Shown here: positions 45,793 to 56,575 of the stretch, piece after piece
How positions within the stretch are numbered: position 1 is the first letter of the stretch
How the letters are laid out: every line of letters starts with the position of its first letter
Assembly (NCBI RefSeq): GCF_030936135.1
Contig: NC_082637.1
Coordinates: forward strand, 45,101,821-45,165,820
DNA: 64,000 bases
From: Gavia stellata
Lineage: Eukaryota > Chordata > Aves > Gaviiformes > Gaviidae
Direction of reading: 5' to 3'
Position numbers and translations under genes: made by a program
The notes under the pieces: model-generated
Databases searched by the model: none
Told to the model about the DNA's origin: nothing
What the model saw: the letters and a program-made list of their open reading frames with translations, nothing else

Positions 45793-47989
45793 CTGGTTTC
45801 AAAACCTAAGGAACAACCATGTAAAAATACAACTAATCTTCCACTGCTTATCTACATTAATCTTCTTGAAAGTGAGTCAACTAAGCCATTGTACAAGCAT
45901 ATTACAGTATTTCCTCTGTTGTTGCTAGAAAAATAAAAATGAATTAACAATAACTTCTGTGTTTAGAATTATGTGTATTTAACTTTCAGATCAATGTTTT
46001 CTTAGGCTTCTCTATAGAGAAATTAGTGAGCTAGGACATGTACAGTTTATAATATAGTATGAAGTATTGCATTATTCTTTTACCTATAGCTAGATTCAGT
46101 TGATTTTGTCATTCCTTCAGCTTCACAATCAAGCTGGGAACATACTTCTGTCACTTAGAAGCAGCAAAGTAAAGTCACTCCCATTCCTTTTTACCTGGGT
46201 TTTTTGTACCGCAAACTGGAAAAATAAAAAAAGTTATTTAAAACTCTCATTTTATTTCATGAATGTCGTACCCTAAAGCTCTGTACTTGAGTCTGAAAAA
46301 ATGGCATGAGGTAGCATGTACCAATACTTAATGCGATTTTTAAAACCTGTAACAGCCTTAGTTTGATTTACTGATCCCAACTGTCTGAAAGCTTCACAAA
46401 TTCATCAAAGTGATGATTTTTTTTCCCAGTACTGGGAAATCCTGTTGAGTGCAGAGAGCCAGTTTGTACTAAGTTCTCCTCATCCTCCTAAATATCTGGT
46501 ATACAGTAGAAAGGAAAGGATTTCAAACAGTGTGTTGACTGACTTTGCATTGCACAGAACAAATTTTGAAAATTGCTGGTACAGTTTTGGTTAACACAGC
46601 CATAATTTGAAGCTGGTTTACTTCATAATGAGGGCTTATTGTGACTAACAGAAGACTGCAGTATAGGCTATTTCAGTGATCCTCCCCACAATGAGCACAT
46701 CTTATTGACACTCTCTAACTTGTATTTACTGTCAATAGATATCCAGGATTTAATTTAAACCCCTAAAGGTCTACATAAATTTGCACCTTATCTGCTCAAA
46801 AGACAGTCTTTCTCCCCTTAAGACTGAGGAAGTTGAGATTACCCAATGTACCTGAGACCTCACTTTTATAAGAAAGAGACTTCCATGATGCTGGATGTTG
46901 CTGGCAAGCTTTAAGAGGTCTGTGCACTTATATAGCAGTTCACCATTACACTGTGATTAAGTTTCAATTAGGAATTAGGGTGGGAATGTTGTTTTTTTCT
47001 ACTTTGAACTTGGCAAAATTCTGAATACAACAGACCTTTCCTAGTATCTTTGGGAATGAGGCAGATACAGGAAAGGCAAATAGAAATAACTCCAGGAAAG
47101 TAAAATTCTTTCATTTATATTTCATGTTACCCTTCTCTAAAATTAGGCAGCTAATTTAAGTAGATGATGAAGCTTTACTGAATTCCACAAATTCAGTATC
47201 AGACAATTAGTCAAACCAGAGCAGCTCAGAAAGACACTGAAAATACTCCAAAAAGCCATAAAATAGACTAAATGCCATTAAAAAAGTATTTAAAAATACA
47301 GTATCTGGAAAATTCTTTAGGGGCTAGAAGGACATGATGGGTTTTCTGGTAGGTGTTCTTGAGGTTTTTTGCCTTTTAATTCTTGACTGTTCATCCTTCA
47401 CCATTGTATTTTCATTTCACCTGTTATTAAATATAATAAATAAAACATCGTATGACATTTACATTCCATTGTCTCCTATTTCAACTATGTGAATGTACTC
47501 CGGAATTCATGAAACCATACAGCTCTTTTATATAACTACATCAGAGCTTCAGCATTAACTTATGTATTCTGCCAATATTGGAAATAACAAGATTTATAAA
47601 TGCTAGAGAGAAGGCACCCATGCCAATTATGGCAAATGGTCTTCAATGGAATGACAGCATCAGAATAAATTTCCTAAGATGTGAATATATCATTAAATGA
47701 CAAAGACTAATATGAAGCTCCTCCTTGTTGTTAAAGAAAACAGTAAGTGGAAAAAATATTTATTTTGTCTGTGACTAGGACAGGCTGGAAGGGAAATCCT
47801 CATTCAACCCAAACCAAAAGGATCCACATACCTTATTGAATCTACAAATTAATTAAACACATCTTAAGTGGATACTGAAGCGTATGCATTGTGACCCTGT
47901 CAAGCCAACCGTTTGGCTGAGTTTTATCCAGTCGTCTCTCCATCTGACTACCAACATGAATTATATCTGCACAAATCAAATGAACCACA

Positions 47990-48163
47990 CCAGCAGGAAG
48001 TCTGAATATAATTGCCTTCTTCGCATTGCCTATAGGGTCCTGTGTTTGTATAATTTGATTAGGTTTCTCCCTCTCCTTTTCCCATCCCTGCAGCAGCATC
48101 TGCAGAGTACACTGCTGCCTGTACAGCTCTGCCAAAGCATGCTCATGGTTTGTTAGCCTGGGC
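47990..48163 (-). other. Coding-like minus-strand segment, function unknown
   Basis: On the minus strand a pyrimidine-rich stretch ends in TTTTACTCAG (AG at 48165-48164), a plausible splice acceptor. It is followed by an open frame whose peptide is charged and helix-like (LAELYRQQCTLQMLLQGWEK). The frame is open for 132 codons in total. I do not recognise a family. No matching donor or downstream exon is evident. It may be chance, an lncRNA exon or a decayed retrocopy. Confidence 0.2.
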
Positions 48164-50714
48164 CTGAGTAAAAGAGAACTCCTGGACAGACTTCCTGCAA
48201 ATAAATACACTGATATAAAATAGCTGTTAGATGACATCACACCATCATGGCATGGAGCTTTTTATAAAATGCAGAGTTACACATTCTGAAAAAAAGCTGT
48301 CAAATAGCGAAACGGATGTTTTCTCTGCTTTGTAGTAATCAAGCTGGGTAAGATTGTGATAATCTGGTTACAAAAGCAGTTGGGTGTGAACTGTAGGTGG
48401 GGTAGTCAGTTGCTCTTGATGTTAACAAAATCTCAAGGATTGTTGTGACAGAGCAATTAAGGTTTTAATTCTGGGAATGGCAATAGCAATTGTGATAATG
48501 TTTCCAGGGTCAAAGCAACCACAGGGATTTTCAGGTTTGTTCATTCAGATCTCCCAAGAACTCTGATCCGAATGAAACATTTCCCCTTGCCTTACAATTA
48601 ATCAACCAAGAAATTGAAAAGATGCAGGCAAATTAAATTACTTCAGCATAATCATACTGCTATTACAGCATAGTTCGTATTCAGGGGGCACCTTAAAGGA
48701 ATCATTGTGGTCTGTTAGCAATTTGAGGACTGGGCTGTTCAGGTAGTTGCATAATAACTTGGAAGATTCTCATCTTTGTTAAGAAACTCTTAAAAGGTAT
48801 GTGAAATGCAGGCAGTTCCAACCTCAATTAAATGGTCAGAGACAGATAATAGTGAAAAAACTGCAAGGCATCCATCATTCATAACGTTATTTGAAGTGCC
48901 CTGCAAAGGAAATAAAATTTCATGCAGACTGGGAGACTTAATGTACTTTCTGAGAATTTCTTTCAAGATTTGATTCATATAAGGTCACATTAGCCCTTTT
49001 AGCTTCAGAAACTAAGATTGACTCAATCTTCTTCACTTTGGAGAAGGACTTCTATTTGAGGAACTAGTGATATAATCTACCTAACTTATACACATGTCAT
49101 AAGTTTATTCCTTCAAAGAGGGAGCTAACTTAAAATACTAGTAAAGAAGAAAAAATGTAATTTATTTCATTAAGAATCACCACCACTATCAGATCTCTTA
49201 TCTAAATAAACTTTTGGGCTTGGTTTTTGTTTCTTTTTTTTTTTTTTTTTGTCCAGTGTAATGAGCTTACTCATTTTGCAGTCACCCAGATAGCCTTTCC
49301 TTACAGGAAAAAACAAAGAGGAAATCCAATGTATATAATGAAAACAGGGAGATATTTTCCCATAAAATCAAATTTTCAAATTTCAAGACATGTCTTTTGT
49401 TACGGCAGTGCCAATTAAACCATTTTTTTTCATTAAAGAAAAATAAAAACACTCCTCTTTCTATGCTAGCAGAGAAATCAGAAGGTGAATTCTAGAAGGG
49501 AAGAGTTAAAACTAACTGGATGGGTCAGTATCGTTAACAACATGTTCATTTAAGACCACTTTTATTATTTCAAACCATAATTTCTCACGCAGAGGCATGA
49601 CGCCATGGATAAGTAAGCAAGGTACACCATTTCAAAATCCATGCGACAGCATATTTGAGAAGATACCAAAAAAACCACCATGATTCTTAAAATCCACGTT
49701 TTTTTAAACATGGATAAATCTATCATATCATGTAAAATAATCATGACTGTACAAGAAACATTGCGTCAATATATTTAGAATTAGTACTACTGCCTATTCT
49801 GGAACAACTCAGTACCTGTAACCTAAAGAACATACTATGTGCTACTCCACATTGATAACTGTGGCCTCTAAGACATTAGCAGCTGACTCCCACAACTACA
49901 GTGAATATTCATATTCAATATGATATAATCATCCTTGGTGTCCAATCAGTGTTGCCATTTTTTCATGGATACTTCTTCCCTTCCCAACAGCCTAGCATCA
50001 GGCCATCTACTCTAGGTACCTGCTAGCCCTTCCCTCTGGCAGGATTAAAGGCATCTGAGCTCAATTGACCATTACCTCTTTTTCTGCCTGCAAATTGTGT
50101 GTAAGTAGAATACATAGACTTCGGAGTGGAATTTCCAGACATTCGGTTGTTTAGTTGAAGTGCCACTGTGCATGGGCAAAGCAACTTTGCCACTCACGTA
50201 TGGCATACACGGTCTGTACAAGAGTAACAAACGCAGTGTCTACAGTGCATAACTTGCTGTGCACACAGAGGTCACCAGTCAGGAGCATGAGCTGCAGGTC
50301 TGGGATATCCCACACCCATCAGGCGTGCCTATTCCCCTGCCTCTCTCTACCCCGTCTCTCTCAAGAAGTGTTGTTCCCGCCACACCTCTGCCTGAGACAC
50401 AGACCTACTACAACACTTGCAAAAAGGAAAAAAGAAAACCCACACTGCTCCACTTGCACATTTTTGTCATCCATATTCTCTGTTTAGACTGCAAGCTCTC
50501 CCATGAAGAGACTGTCACGGGAGTCTTTTGTACGTTATTCCCAGCTACTACCGTGCTGCAGCCCTCTTTGCAGCATTAGCTGTAGGCAGCAATTTCTCCA
50601 CCTAGGGTACGATGTGATCCTGCAAAGATGACTTTTAAGAGAGGAAGCTGAACAAAACACACAACACGAAGGCCACGGATTTTCTTGGTTGCATTTCAAA
50701 ATAAACGCCTACCA

Positions 50715-50890
50715 CCAGCAGCAGTCTTTCTCCTGCCTGGCCGAAGCAGGGCTCTCCCGAAGCCAGCGGGTGGAGCAGCTCTCACAGGCGCTGCAGGTGC
50801 TGCTCCCCTTCGCAGAAAAACGCCGTCAGCGCCGGTCGGCAGCAGCAGCGCTCTGCATCCTCGAGGAGCACAAACGTTGCGGGTCCGATA
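50715..50890 (+). other. GC-rich coding-like segment upstream of IDNK, function unknown
   Basis: A local GC-rich island carries an open plus-strand frame whose codons nearly all end in G or C between about 50758 and 50880, unlike the AT-rich flanks. The peptide is helix-like (SQRVEQLSQALQVLLPFAEK, then RRQRRSAAAALCILEEHK). It is preceded by CACCAGCAGCAG, a possible acceptor, and a GT follows at the end without strong donor context. No ATG starts it in frame. It lies ~700 bp upstream of the IDNK start on the same strand. I do not recognise the family; it may be an exon of an unannotated transcript, a retrocopy fragment, or a promoter-associated GC island. Confidence 0.3.
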
Positions 50891-51582
50891 AACACACAGC
50901 TAACGGCAAGAACGCTTGGTGTCTAAGAGCATTTCCACAATTTACAAATATGACTTGACTGATCCTTAAAAAAATACTAAAACAGAGATAGCCTCGGCAT
51001 GGCTAATGAGTTAATTAAATTCTAAAGGCAGACCTTTGTGAGCAAAGGGTAAAACAGTGTCCAACAGGCGTCAACGCAGGCTTTAACACGCATGGCAGGA
51101 ATTATTGTTTCTGTTAATTCGCGCGTGTTACCGAGGCTGCGACCGGTGAGTACAGCGCTGGGCACGACGGGGAAAGAGACGCCCGACCAGACGGAAAAGC
51201 TACAGACGGGCAGGGTTAGGGAGCAGGGCAGGGAACTTCAGCACGAGGAGCAACTGCGGGAAACGGGAGCGGGGCAGACGACACGTCTGCCGGGGCCCCG
51301 GAGGAGGGGAGCGGGAAGAGGCTGCGGGGCGCCACGCGGGGCAGCGGCGCCGCTTTCGTCGCCTCCCCCCGCGGCCCCGCCGCGGCCGCCCCCGCCCGCC
51401 CCGCCCCGCGCCCGGAGCCGGCGGGCGGGCCCGCACACGCCTCCCGCGGCCGAGGGCGGGCCGGGGCGGCCGCGGGGTGCCGTCCCGCCTCGCCTCGCTG
51501 CGCCGCGCAGGGGGCCGGGCCGGGGCGGCGGGAGAGGGGAAAAGGGGAGCGGAGCGGCTCAGGCAGAGCGGCCGGGCTCGCC

Positions 51583-51623
51583 ATGGTGCTGGTGGTAGTG
51601 ATGGGCGTGAGCGGCTCGGGGAA
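51583..51623 (+). CDS. IDNK: IDNK coding exon 1
   Basis: Encodes [13 protein letters not shown] plus two bases of the P-loop Lys codon. Donor GTAGGT at 51624. Confidence 0.93.
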
Positions 51624-54600
51624 GTAGGTACCGGGCGGGCGGGCGGAGAGGCGGAGCGGGGCGGGGCGGAGCGGAGCAGAGCAGCGCCGGGACTCCGGCG
51701 GCTGCCCCGGGCCGGGGGTTCCGGCTCGGCGCTGCCGGAGGTGGCTGGAGCCCGTCCCTGCGGGGGTCTGGGCCCCTTGCCCGAGGGCCGGGCGGGTTGT
51801 GACCGACTCTTTCTGCTTCCCTGCAGGACCACGGTTGGGTCGCGGCTGGCAGCGAAGGTACGGCTGTGTCACGCTGCGGCTGTGCCGCCTCTGCCGGCGC
51901 GGCTCAGCGGAAAGGCTCCCGCCCTGCGCTCGGCGACCCGCAGCGGGCGGGCGGGCGGGCGGGCGGGCAGCCGGTCTTCGCACACGGCCTAACCGCTGCA
52001 GCTCGGCGGCGCGGCCTGCCTGTCCCCCGAGCTGGGAGTGGGTGCCTGTCACCAGCCCGGTGTCGCCTACGCCGACTTCAGCTTGGTGCCGTGCTGCCTC
52101 AGCTGCTGCTGCTTGTACTGAGCTGGCTTTGTAATTTTTGCTAATCGTTATGACATAAGTGGTGATTCATATGGTGGTGTAAGAGGCCCGTAATTTCGTA
52201 GGTGTCGTCTATGTACATTCTGGGATCCTTATTAGCTCGCCTGGTTTGGCTGAATGATCCATAATTTTAATTTTTTATTCCTTAGCTGGGATGGAAGTTC
52301 TACGATGCAGATGATTATCATTCTCCAGAGAATAAAAAGAAGATGGCAGAAGGGATACCACTAAATGATGAGGTACCTTGTATAAACCCTGAAAGAACAG
52401 TCACTGACACGTTTATCTTCGTAACCTCTGGCACATCACGTTAAAGTAGATTGTGCTTAGTGTAAACTAGGCTGACGGTAAGCATAGGCTGAATTTATAG
52501 GTCTGCAGTTGGTAGGAGGGGGGAGGCTTTTTGTGTTGCAAAGGATTCTGCATAAAAAAAATAGTTTATCAAAGTGTTCTTGCTAGCTCACAAGGAGTTA
52601 GATGCTGATTCAGGATTTGTCAGAAATCTCTCCCTCTACATCCATATACAGAATTGCAGCTTTAGATTACGTGCTGTTTCTTAGAGTGAAATACATGAAG
52701 ACAGACAAATGTTTCTACTGAGGTATGTTTCATCACTTTCAGTTACTGCAGTGATTACTCCACAATCTTCTGTTTTATACACTCCTACTTAAAATGTGCT
52801 TCCTTCCTTTCAGGCTGTTCTTCAGCCTAAACAGATAAAAATGATCCAGCTTAATTTTACAATACGTATGAATTCAGAGATTTGAGTAAATTAGAAAAGT
52901 TACAAGATGACACCTCTTGAACTTTTTCTGGGAAATCTCTAGAAACATAAAGCTGAAGTAGGGAGTTCCTCAAAGCACTCTTAGTCGACTGAAAAGACTA
53001 TTCTAGAGTCTTGTTAAAAACTTCAATCTTTCACTAGTGGTTGGAAGTTCATATAAGCCAGTATGTCATCTAAAGCAGCATTGCACAATTAAATGACGAA
53101 ACCATTGGTGTATGGTGCCCAGCAGGAGGCAAACATCTCTTCTGAAACACCAGAGATGCAAAATTGTGAGGGCATTCTTGAATGCTGGTGGGAAGTTATT
53201 CTGTAATGACAATAACAAAAAAAGTTGCATTTATTTGTCCACGTTACCATTTGTTGTGCTCACCCAGCAGCGACAGCATTGAAAGATGAAATCGGAGCAA
53301 TTGTTTAGTGCTCAATAGGTATGACAAAACTTTGTGGGAGCTTAAAATTTGAAATAAGATCATAGTGAGAAGCTGATCAATCACTCACATTGTGTTTGCC
53401 TAACTACTGAGCAAAGTTGTTGCAAAATTGTGGCTATGATTACATTTACTTGTGATTGCTACTGACATAAAAATGACATAATTCAGTTATTGCAGATGAC
53501 TAAATTTAGATCTGTCTGTTCCTGAAAACCTCAACTTTGATCCAAAGCATTCTGTGTGTATGCCAAGATATAAGGAAAAAGAAGTAACAGTTCAGGCTGT
53601 ACATTTGAATTGTATAATAGAAGCAAGACAGAAGTTAACTGTCCTTCAAAGGTTTACAAGGTGCATGTGACACGCAAATACATATGACTTCCATCAGATA
53701 TTGTAGGTATCTGTAATATAAAAAGTACTATTCCACTAAAAACATCTTAGTGATAATATGCCTAGCACATTTCATTAGCCTTCAGGCAGTGGTAGCAAAT
53801 CTACATTAGGAAGAAAGAGAATGAAAACTGAACTTGCTGTACGTACAGTTTAATGCTAATTTTCATCTCTAGTCAAATGCTCTAGGTGTTAGAAGCAATT
53901 GTTTCAAATCAATTTCATGAACAATTTGGAACTAACTTGTTTTCTTTCTAGGACAGGATTCCCTGGCTTTGTGCATTGCATGATATACTAAGGAGGTAAG
54001 AGAACCTCTAGCTTTAAGGAGTTTGGGCTAAAGACAAAAAGACAAATACCAAAAGTATTTTCCCCATTGCATTCCAAAGCAGAAATGTAGGTAGTAGTGT
54101 AAAAACATTCTGCAGGTAGAAAAGCCATTCTATTTTCACTAATCTAAACTGTCATAATTGCTGAGGGTGAGATAATCCCTGAACAATAGTGTTGGGAAAA
54201 TTGTTGCCAATGATAGTTGTTTCTCTACTGACTATGTAAAAATAACTCCAAGGATCCAGTTCAGTAATAAACCTGACATTAGCTACTTACAAAGGATATA
54301 ACCACAAAATACACCGATAATGACAGTAGGATAAAGTTTTGTAAAATATTGTTAGTTTGAGTAAGATACGGCATCAAGTTTGCTTGACACCATCTGCCAT
54401 AGCATCCTCATAGAGAAGCTGATGGAAGTATGGGCTGGTTGAGCAGACAGGGAGGTGGATCGAAAACTGGCTGAACAGCCAAGCTCAGAGGATGGTGATC
54501 AGTGGCACAAGGTCTAGCTGGAGGCCAATAAGTAGTGCTGTACCCCGGGGGTCAGTACTGGGTCCCGTCCTGTTTAACATCTTCATTAATGGTCTGGATG

Positions 54601-56575
54601 ATGAGGCAGAGTGTACCCTCAGCAAGTTTGCACATGACACCAAACTGGGAGGAGTGGCTGATCCAGAGGGACCTTGACAGGCTGTAGAAATGGGCTGACA
54701 GCAACCTCATGCAGTTTAAGAAGTGCAAAGTCCTGCCCCTGGGGAGGAACAACCCCAGGCACCAGTATACACACTGGGGCGCACCCGGCTGGAAAGCAGC
54801 TTTGCAGAAAAGGACCTGGGGGGACCCTGGTGGACACCCAAGTTGAACATGAGCCAGCAATGTGCTCTTCTGGCAAAGCAGGACAGCGATATCCTGGGCT
54901 GCAGCAGACAAAGTATCACCAGCAGGTTGACGGAGGTGATCCTTCCCCTCTCCTTAGCACTGGTGAGGCCACACTTGGAGTACTATGTCCAGTTCTGGGT
55001 TCCCCATTACGTGAGAGTTGTAGATACACTGGAGAGCATCCAGTGAAGGGCCATGTAGTTGATGAAGGGACTGGAGCATCTCCCAAATGAGGAAAGGCTG
55101 AGAGAGCAGGGACTGTTTAGCCTGGCTTTACACTGTGGCTGTTACTTGCTTGTGCACGTCAGGTGAGTGTACCTCATTGGAGCATGGGTTAATTCACTGA
55201 GAAATTTATCTATCATCTGGATTGTTATGCTGGATCCATTGCTTTATGTTACATGCCAGCTCAAGGCCACTGCCCAGCTCCAGAAACTTTGCAAAATCAG
55301 GTGTACTTTAAAAGAGCCTAATGCCAATGTTTAATGACTAGTACTTATAAGTAGCTGAGGCTGGCATTGGCTTACCTAGGCGATAATAATAGGTATACAA
55401 GTTCTTATTTCCCTGTGAACCAAAATCTCATTAACATACCATGATTCTTAAATAGGTTTATACCTAATTTTTATTTGATTACAGAATATATTTTCTTAGG
55501 TAGACATTTCAGTCACTCTTCATAGAGACAACTAATTCTGGATTTGCTTTTTGGTGGAACAGACGCACCAGTTTAACACTTGCTTTATTTTAAGAAACCT
55601 TGCCAGTAAAAAATACATGTGCAAGGCATTAGTTTACCTGCATCCAATCCCTTCTTTAACTTGAAGTGGGCATATAGGTAGTGCTGCCAATGAGTATGGT
55701 TGCAGGAAACATAAAATTTAACATTGCAGTTAAATCTGAGACAGTGAAAACAGGTGTTGGACATATACCTGCATATGTATTTAAGAACAGAGCTCTGTAC
55801 TGTTCAGCAGCCATTTAATCTCTAGACAGATTTGTACAGTAACTTTATAGATAATGGATGGGAGTTTGCATGGATACTCAGTTGCTGCTGTTCTCAGCAA
55901 TTATGGAAGTGATCATGACACTTCCTTGTGCTAGAATTGAATTTAATATAGGAAAGAACGGTGGCTAATAAAAAACGTCCCCAAGATTGATATTTTACCA
56001 GGAGGCTGGCTAGCCTGGCCTCACTTTCAAATCACATCTTTACCTGCATTGGAAATTTGGTTTCAAAATCCTGTCAATATGATGAAAAAATGCCACTACT
56101 CCAAAGGCTGTCCTCTGCAGGGATCCAGGGCTTGTCTCCCTTGTTCAGCAGAACTGACAAGCCATTTTGTTATACCACATATGGATGCATTTTTTTTTTT
56201 TTTCTTTCTGATAGAGAAGACTTATCTAGACAAGATGCAATTTTGGCCTGTTCTGCACTGAAGAAGATGTATAGGCGTGTATTGGTTAGTGGAGCACCTG
56301 CAATTGAAAGCAACCAGCCAGAACAACCAGGAGGAAATGCAGCACTGAAGATACTCTTTGTTCATTTGGATGGGCCCATAGACATCATTGCTGGCCGTCT
56401 GGAGAAGAGGAGAGGACATTTTATGCCACCTGAACTTCTCAAGTCTCAGTTTGATACTCTGGAGCCTCCTAGTGCGCCAGAAAACTTCATTACTGTCAGT
56501 CTAGAAAAATCTCTCCCTGAAATAGTGCTGGAGATTGAGCGTGCCATTTTTCAGGGTGAGGCTTTTCTGGAGTAA
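51583..56575 (+). CDS. IDNK: IDNK, gluconokinase (five coding exons, complete)
   Basis: Joining 51583-51623, 51827-51857, 52286-52372, 53952-53995 and 56215-56575 gives 187 codons plus TAA, the same length as human IDNK. The enzyme phosphorylates D-gluconate to 6-phosphogluconate with ATP, feeding the pentose phosphate pathway. Visible motifs: P-loop GVSGSGKTT (residues 8-16), [16 protein letters not shown] (25-40), GIPLNDEDRIPWL (47-59), [10 protein letters not shown] (79-88), and [19 protein letters not shown] (135-153), all typical of the GntK/IDNK family. The ATG sits in a strong Kozak context (GCCATGG). Every intron has GT-AG ends. The P-loop Lys codon is split by intron 1, and Arg68 by intron 4. 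The start lies in a CpG island. The segment after LVSG (residues 94-111) is the most divergent from the human protein. The C-terminus ends QGEAFLE. Confidence 0.96.
51827..51857 (+). CDS. IDNK: IDNK coding exon 2
   Basis: A 31 bp micro-exon after acceptor CTGCAG. It completes the P-loop Lys and encodes [10 protein letters not shown]. Donor GTACGG at 51858. Without it the P-loop would be lost and the frame broken. Confidence 0.92.
51944..51968. repeat. (GGGC)n tetranucleotide repeat in IDNK intron 2
   Basis: About six GGGC units, G-quadruplex-prone, within the CpG island. Confidence 0.85.
52286..52372 (+). CDS. IDNK: IDNK coding exon 3
   Basis: 29 whole codons from [12 protein letters not shown] to IPLNDE, between acceptor CCTTAG and donor GTACCT. 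Contains the gluconate-kinase YDADDYH segment. Confidence 0.95.
52373..53951 (+). other. IDNK: IDNK intron 3
   Basis: About 1.6 kb of AT-rich sequence between exons 3 and 4. No transposon or RNA gene recognised. Confidence 0.8.
53952..53995 (+). CDS. IDNK: IDNK coding exon 4
   Basis: 44 bp encoding [14 protein letters not shown] plus two bases of Arg68. Acceptor TTTCTTTCTAG, donor GTAAGA. Confidence 0.94.
53996..56214 (+). other. IDNK: IDNK intron 4
   Basis: About 2.2 kb, holding a degenerate CR1 fragment in sense orientation (54364-55135). The remainder is AT-rich without recognised content. It ends in a long T run and TTTCTTTCTGATAG. Confidence 0.85.
54364..55135 (+). mobile_element. CR1 LINE internal fragment, old and degenerate
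   Basis: Covers part of the CR1 reverse transcriptase and the region after it: frames contain [21 protein letters not shown] and [12 protein letters not shown], where the catalytic FADD reads FAHD. Later parts match the '[15 protein letters not shown]' block. Truncated at both ends, with many frame changes. It lacks the CR1 3' tail. It appears older than the copy at 41815-45802 judging by its decay. Confidence 0.88.
56215..56575 (+). CDS. IDNK: IDNK coding exon 5 (last coding exon)
   Basis: Encodes residues 68-187, including ACSALKK, the VHLDGP segment and the family signature [19 protein letters not shown], and ends with TAA. The stop codon lies inside GTAAGT, which looks like a splice donor (see findings). 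Confidence 0.95.

Larger units (their letters stand above)
41815..45802 (-). mobile_element. CR1 LINE, long copy with ORF1 and ORF2 remnants
   Basis: On the minus strand the element runs from ~45802 (5' end, truncated within the start of ORF1) to 41815. The 3' end carries the CR1 octamer-like repeats (GATCCTGTGATTCTGTGA read on minus, 41814-41831) preceded by the typical 'aggttggaaaagacc' block on plus. ORF1 with an SGNH-type GDSL motif, then an endonuclease and a reverse transcriptase follow in the usual CR1 order. The 3'UTR contains an A/C-rich low-complexity expansion (about 41875-42005). The copy is disabled by nonsense codons and a frameshift (see ORF entries). It lies between the FRMD3 and IDNK promoters. 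Confidence 0.95.
45803..51089. other. Intergenic sequence between the CR1 and the IDNK CpG island
   Basis: Mostly AT-rich with no recognisable gene or transposon. Two short stretches look coding-like or exon-like (47990-48163 minus and 50715-50890 plus) and are listed separately. A T-run lies at 49232-49250. Confidence 0.6.
51090..52130 (+). promoter_or_regulatory. IDNK: IDNK CpG island and promoter
   Basis: About 1 kb of very GC- and CpG-rich sequence spans the region upstream of the IDNK start codon, exons 1 and 2, and part of intron 2. No TATA box is seen in front of the ATG. Several GGGGCGGGG-like Sp1-type boxes are visible (for example near 51460 and 51520). Long overlapping open frames here on both strands are a product of GC content. 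Confidence 0.85.

Noticed and set aside
51092-52144. Long GC-rich frames on both strands around IDNK exon 1
   Set aside because: Same cause: CpG island composition. Their peptides are Pro/Arg/Ala-rich with no domain; the spliced IDNK reading explains the real coding bases.
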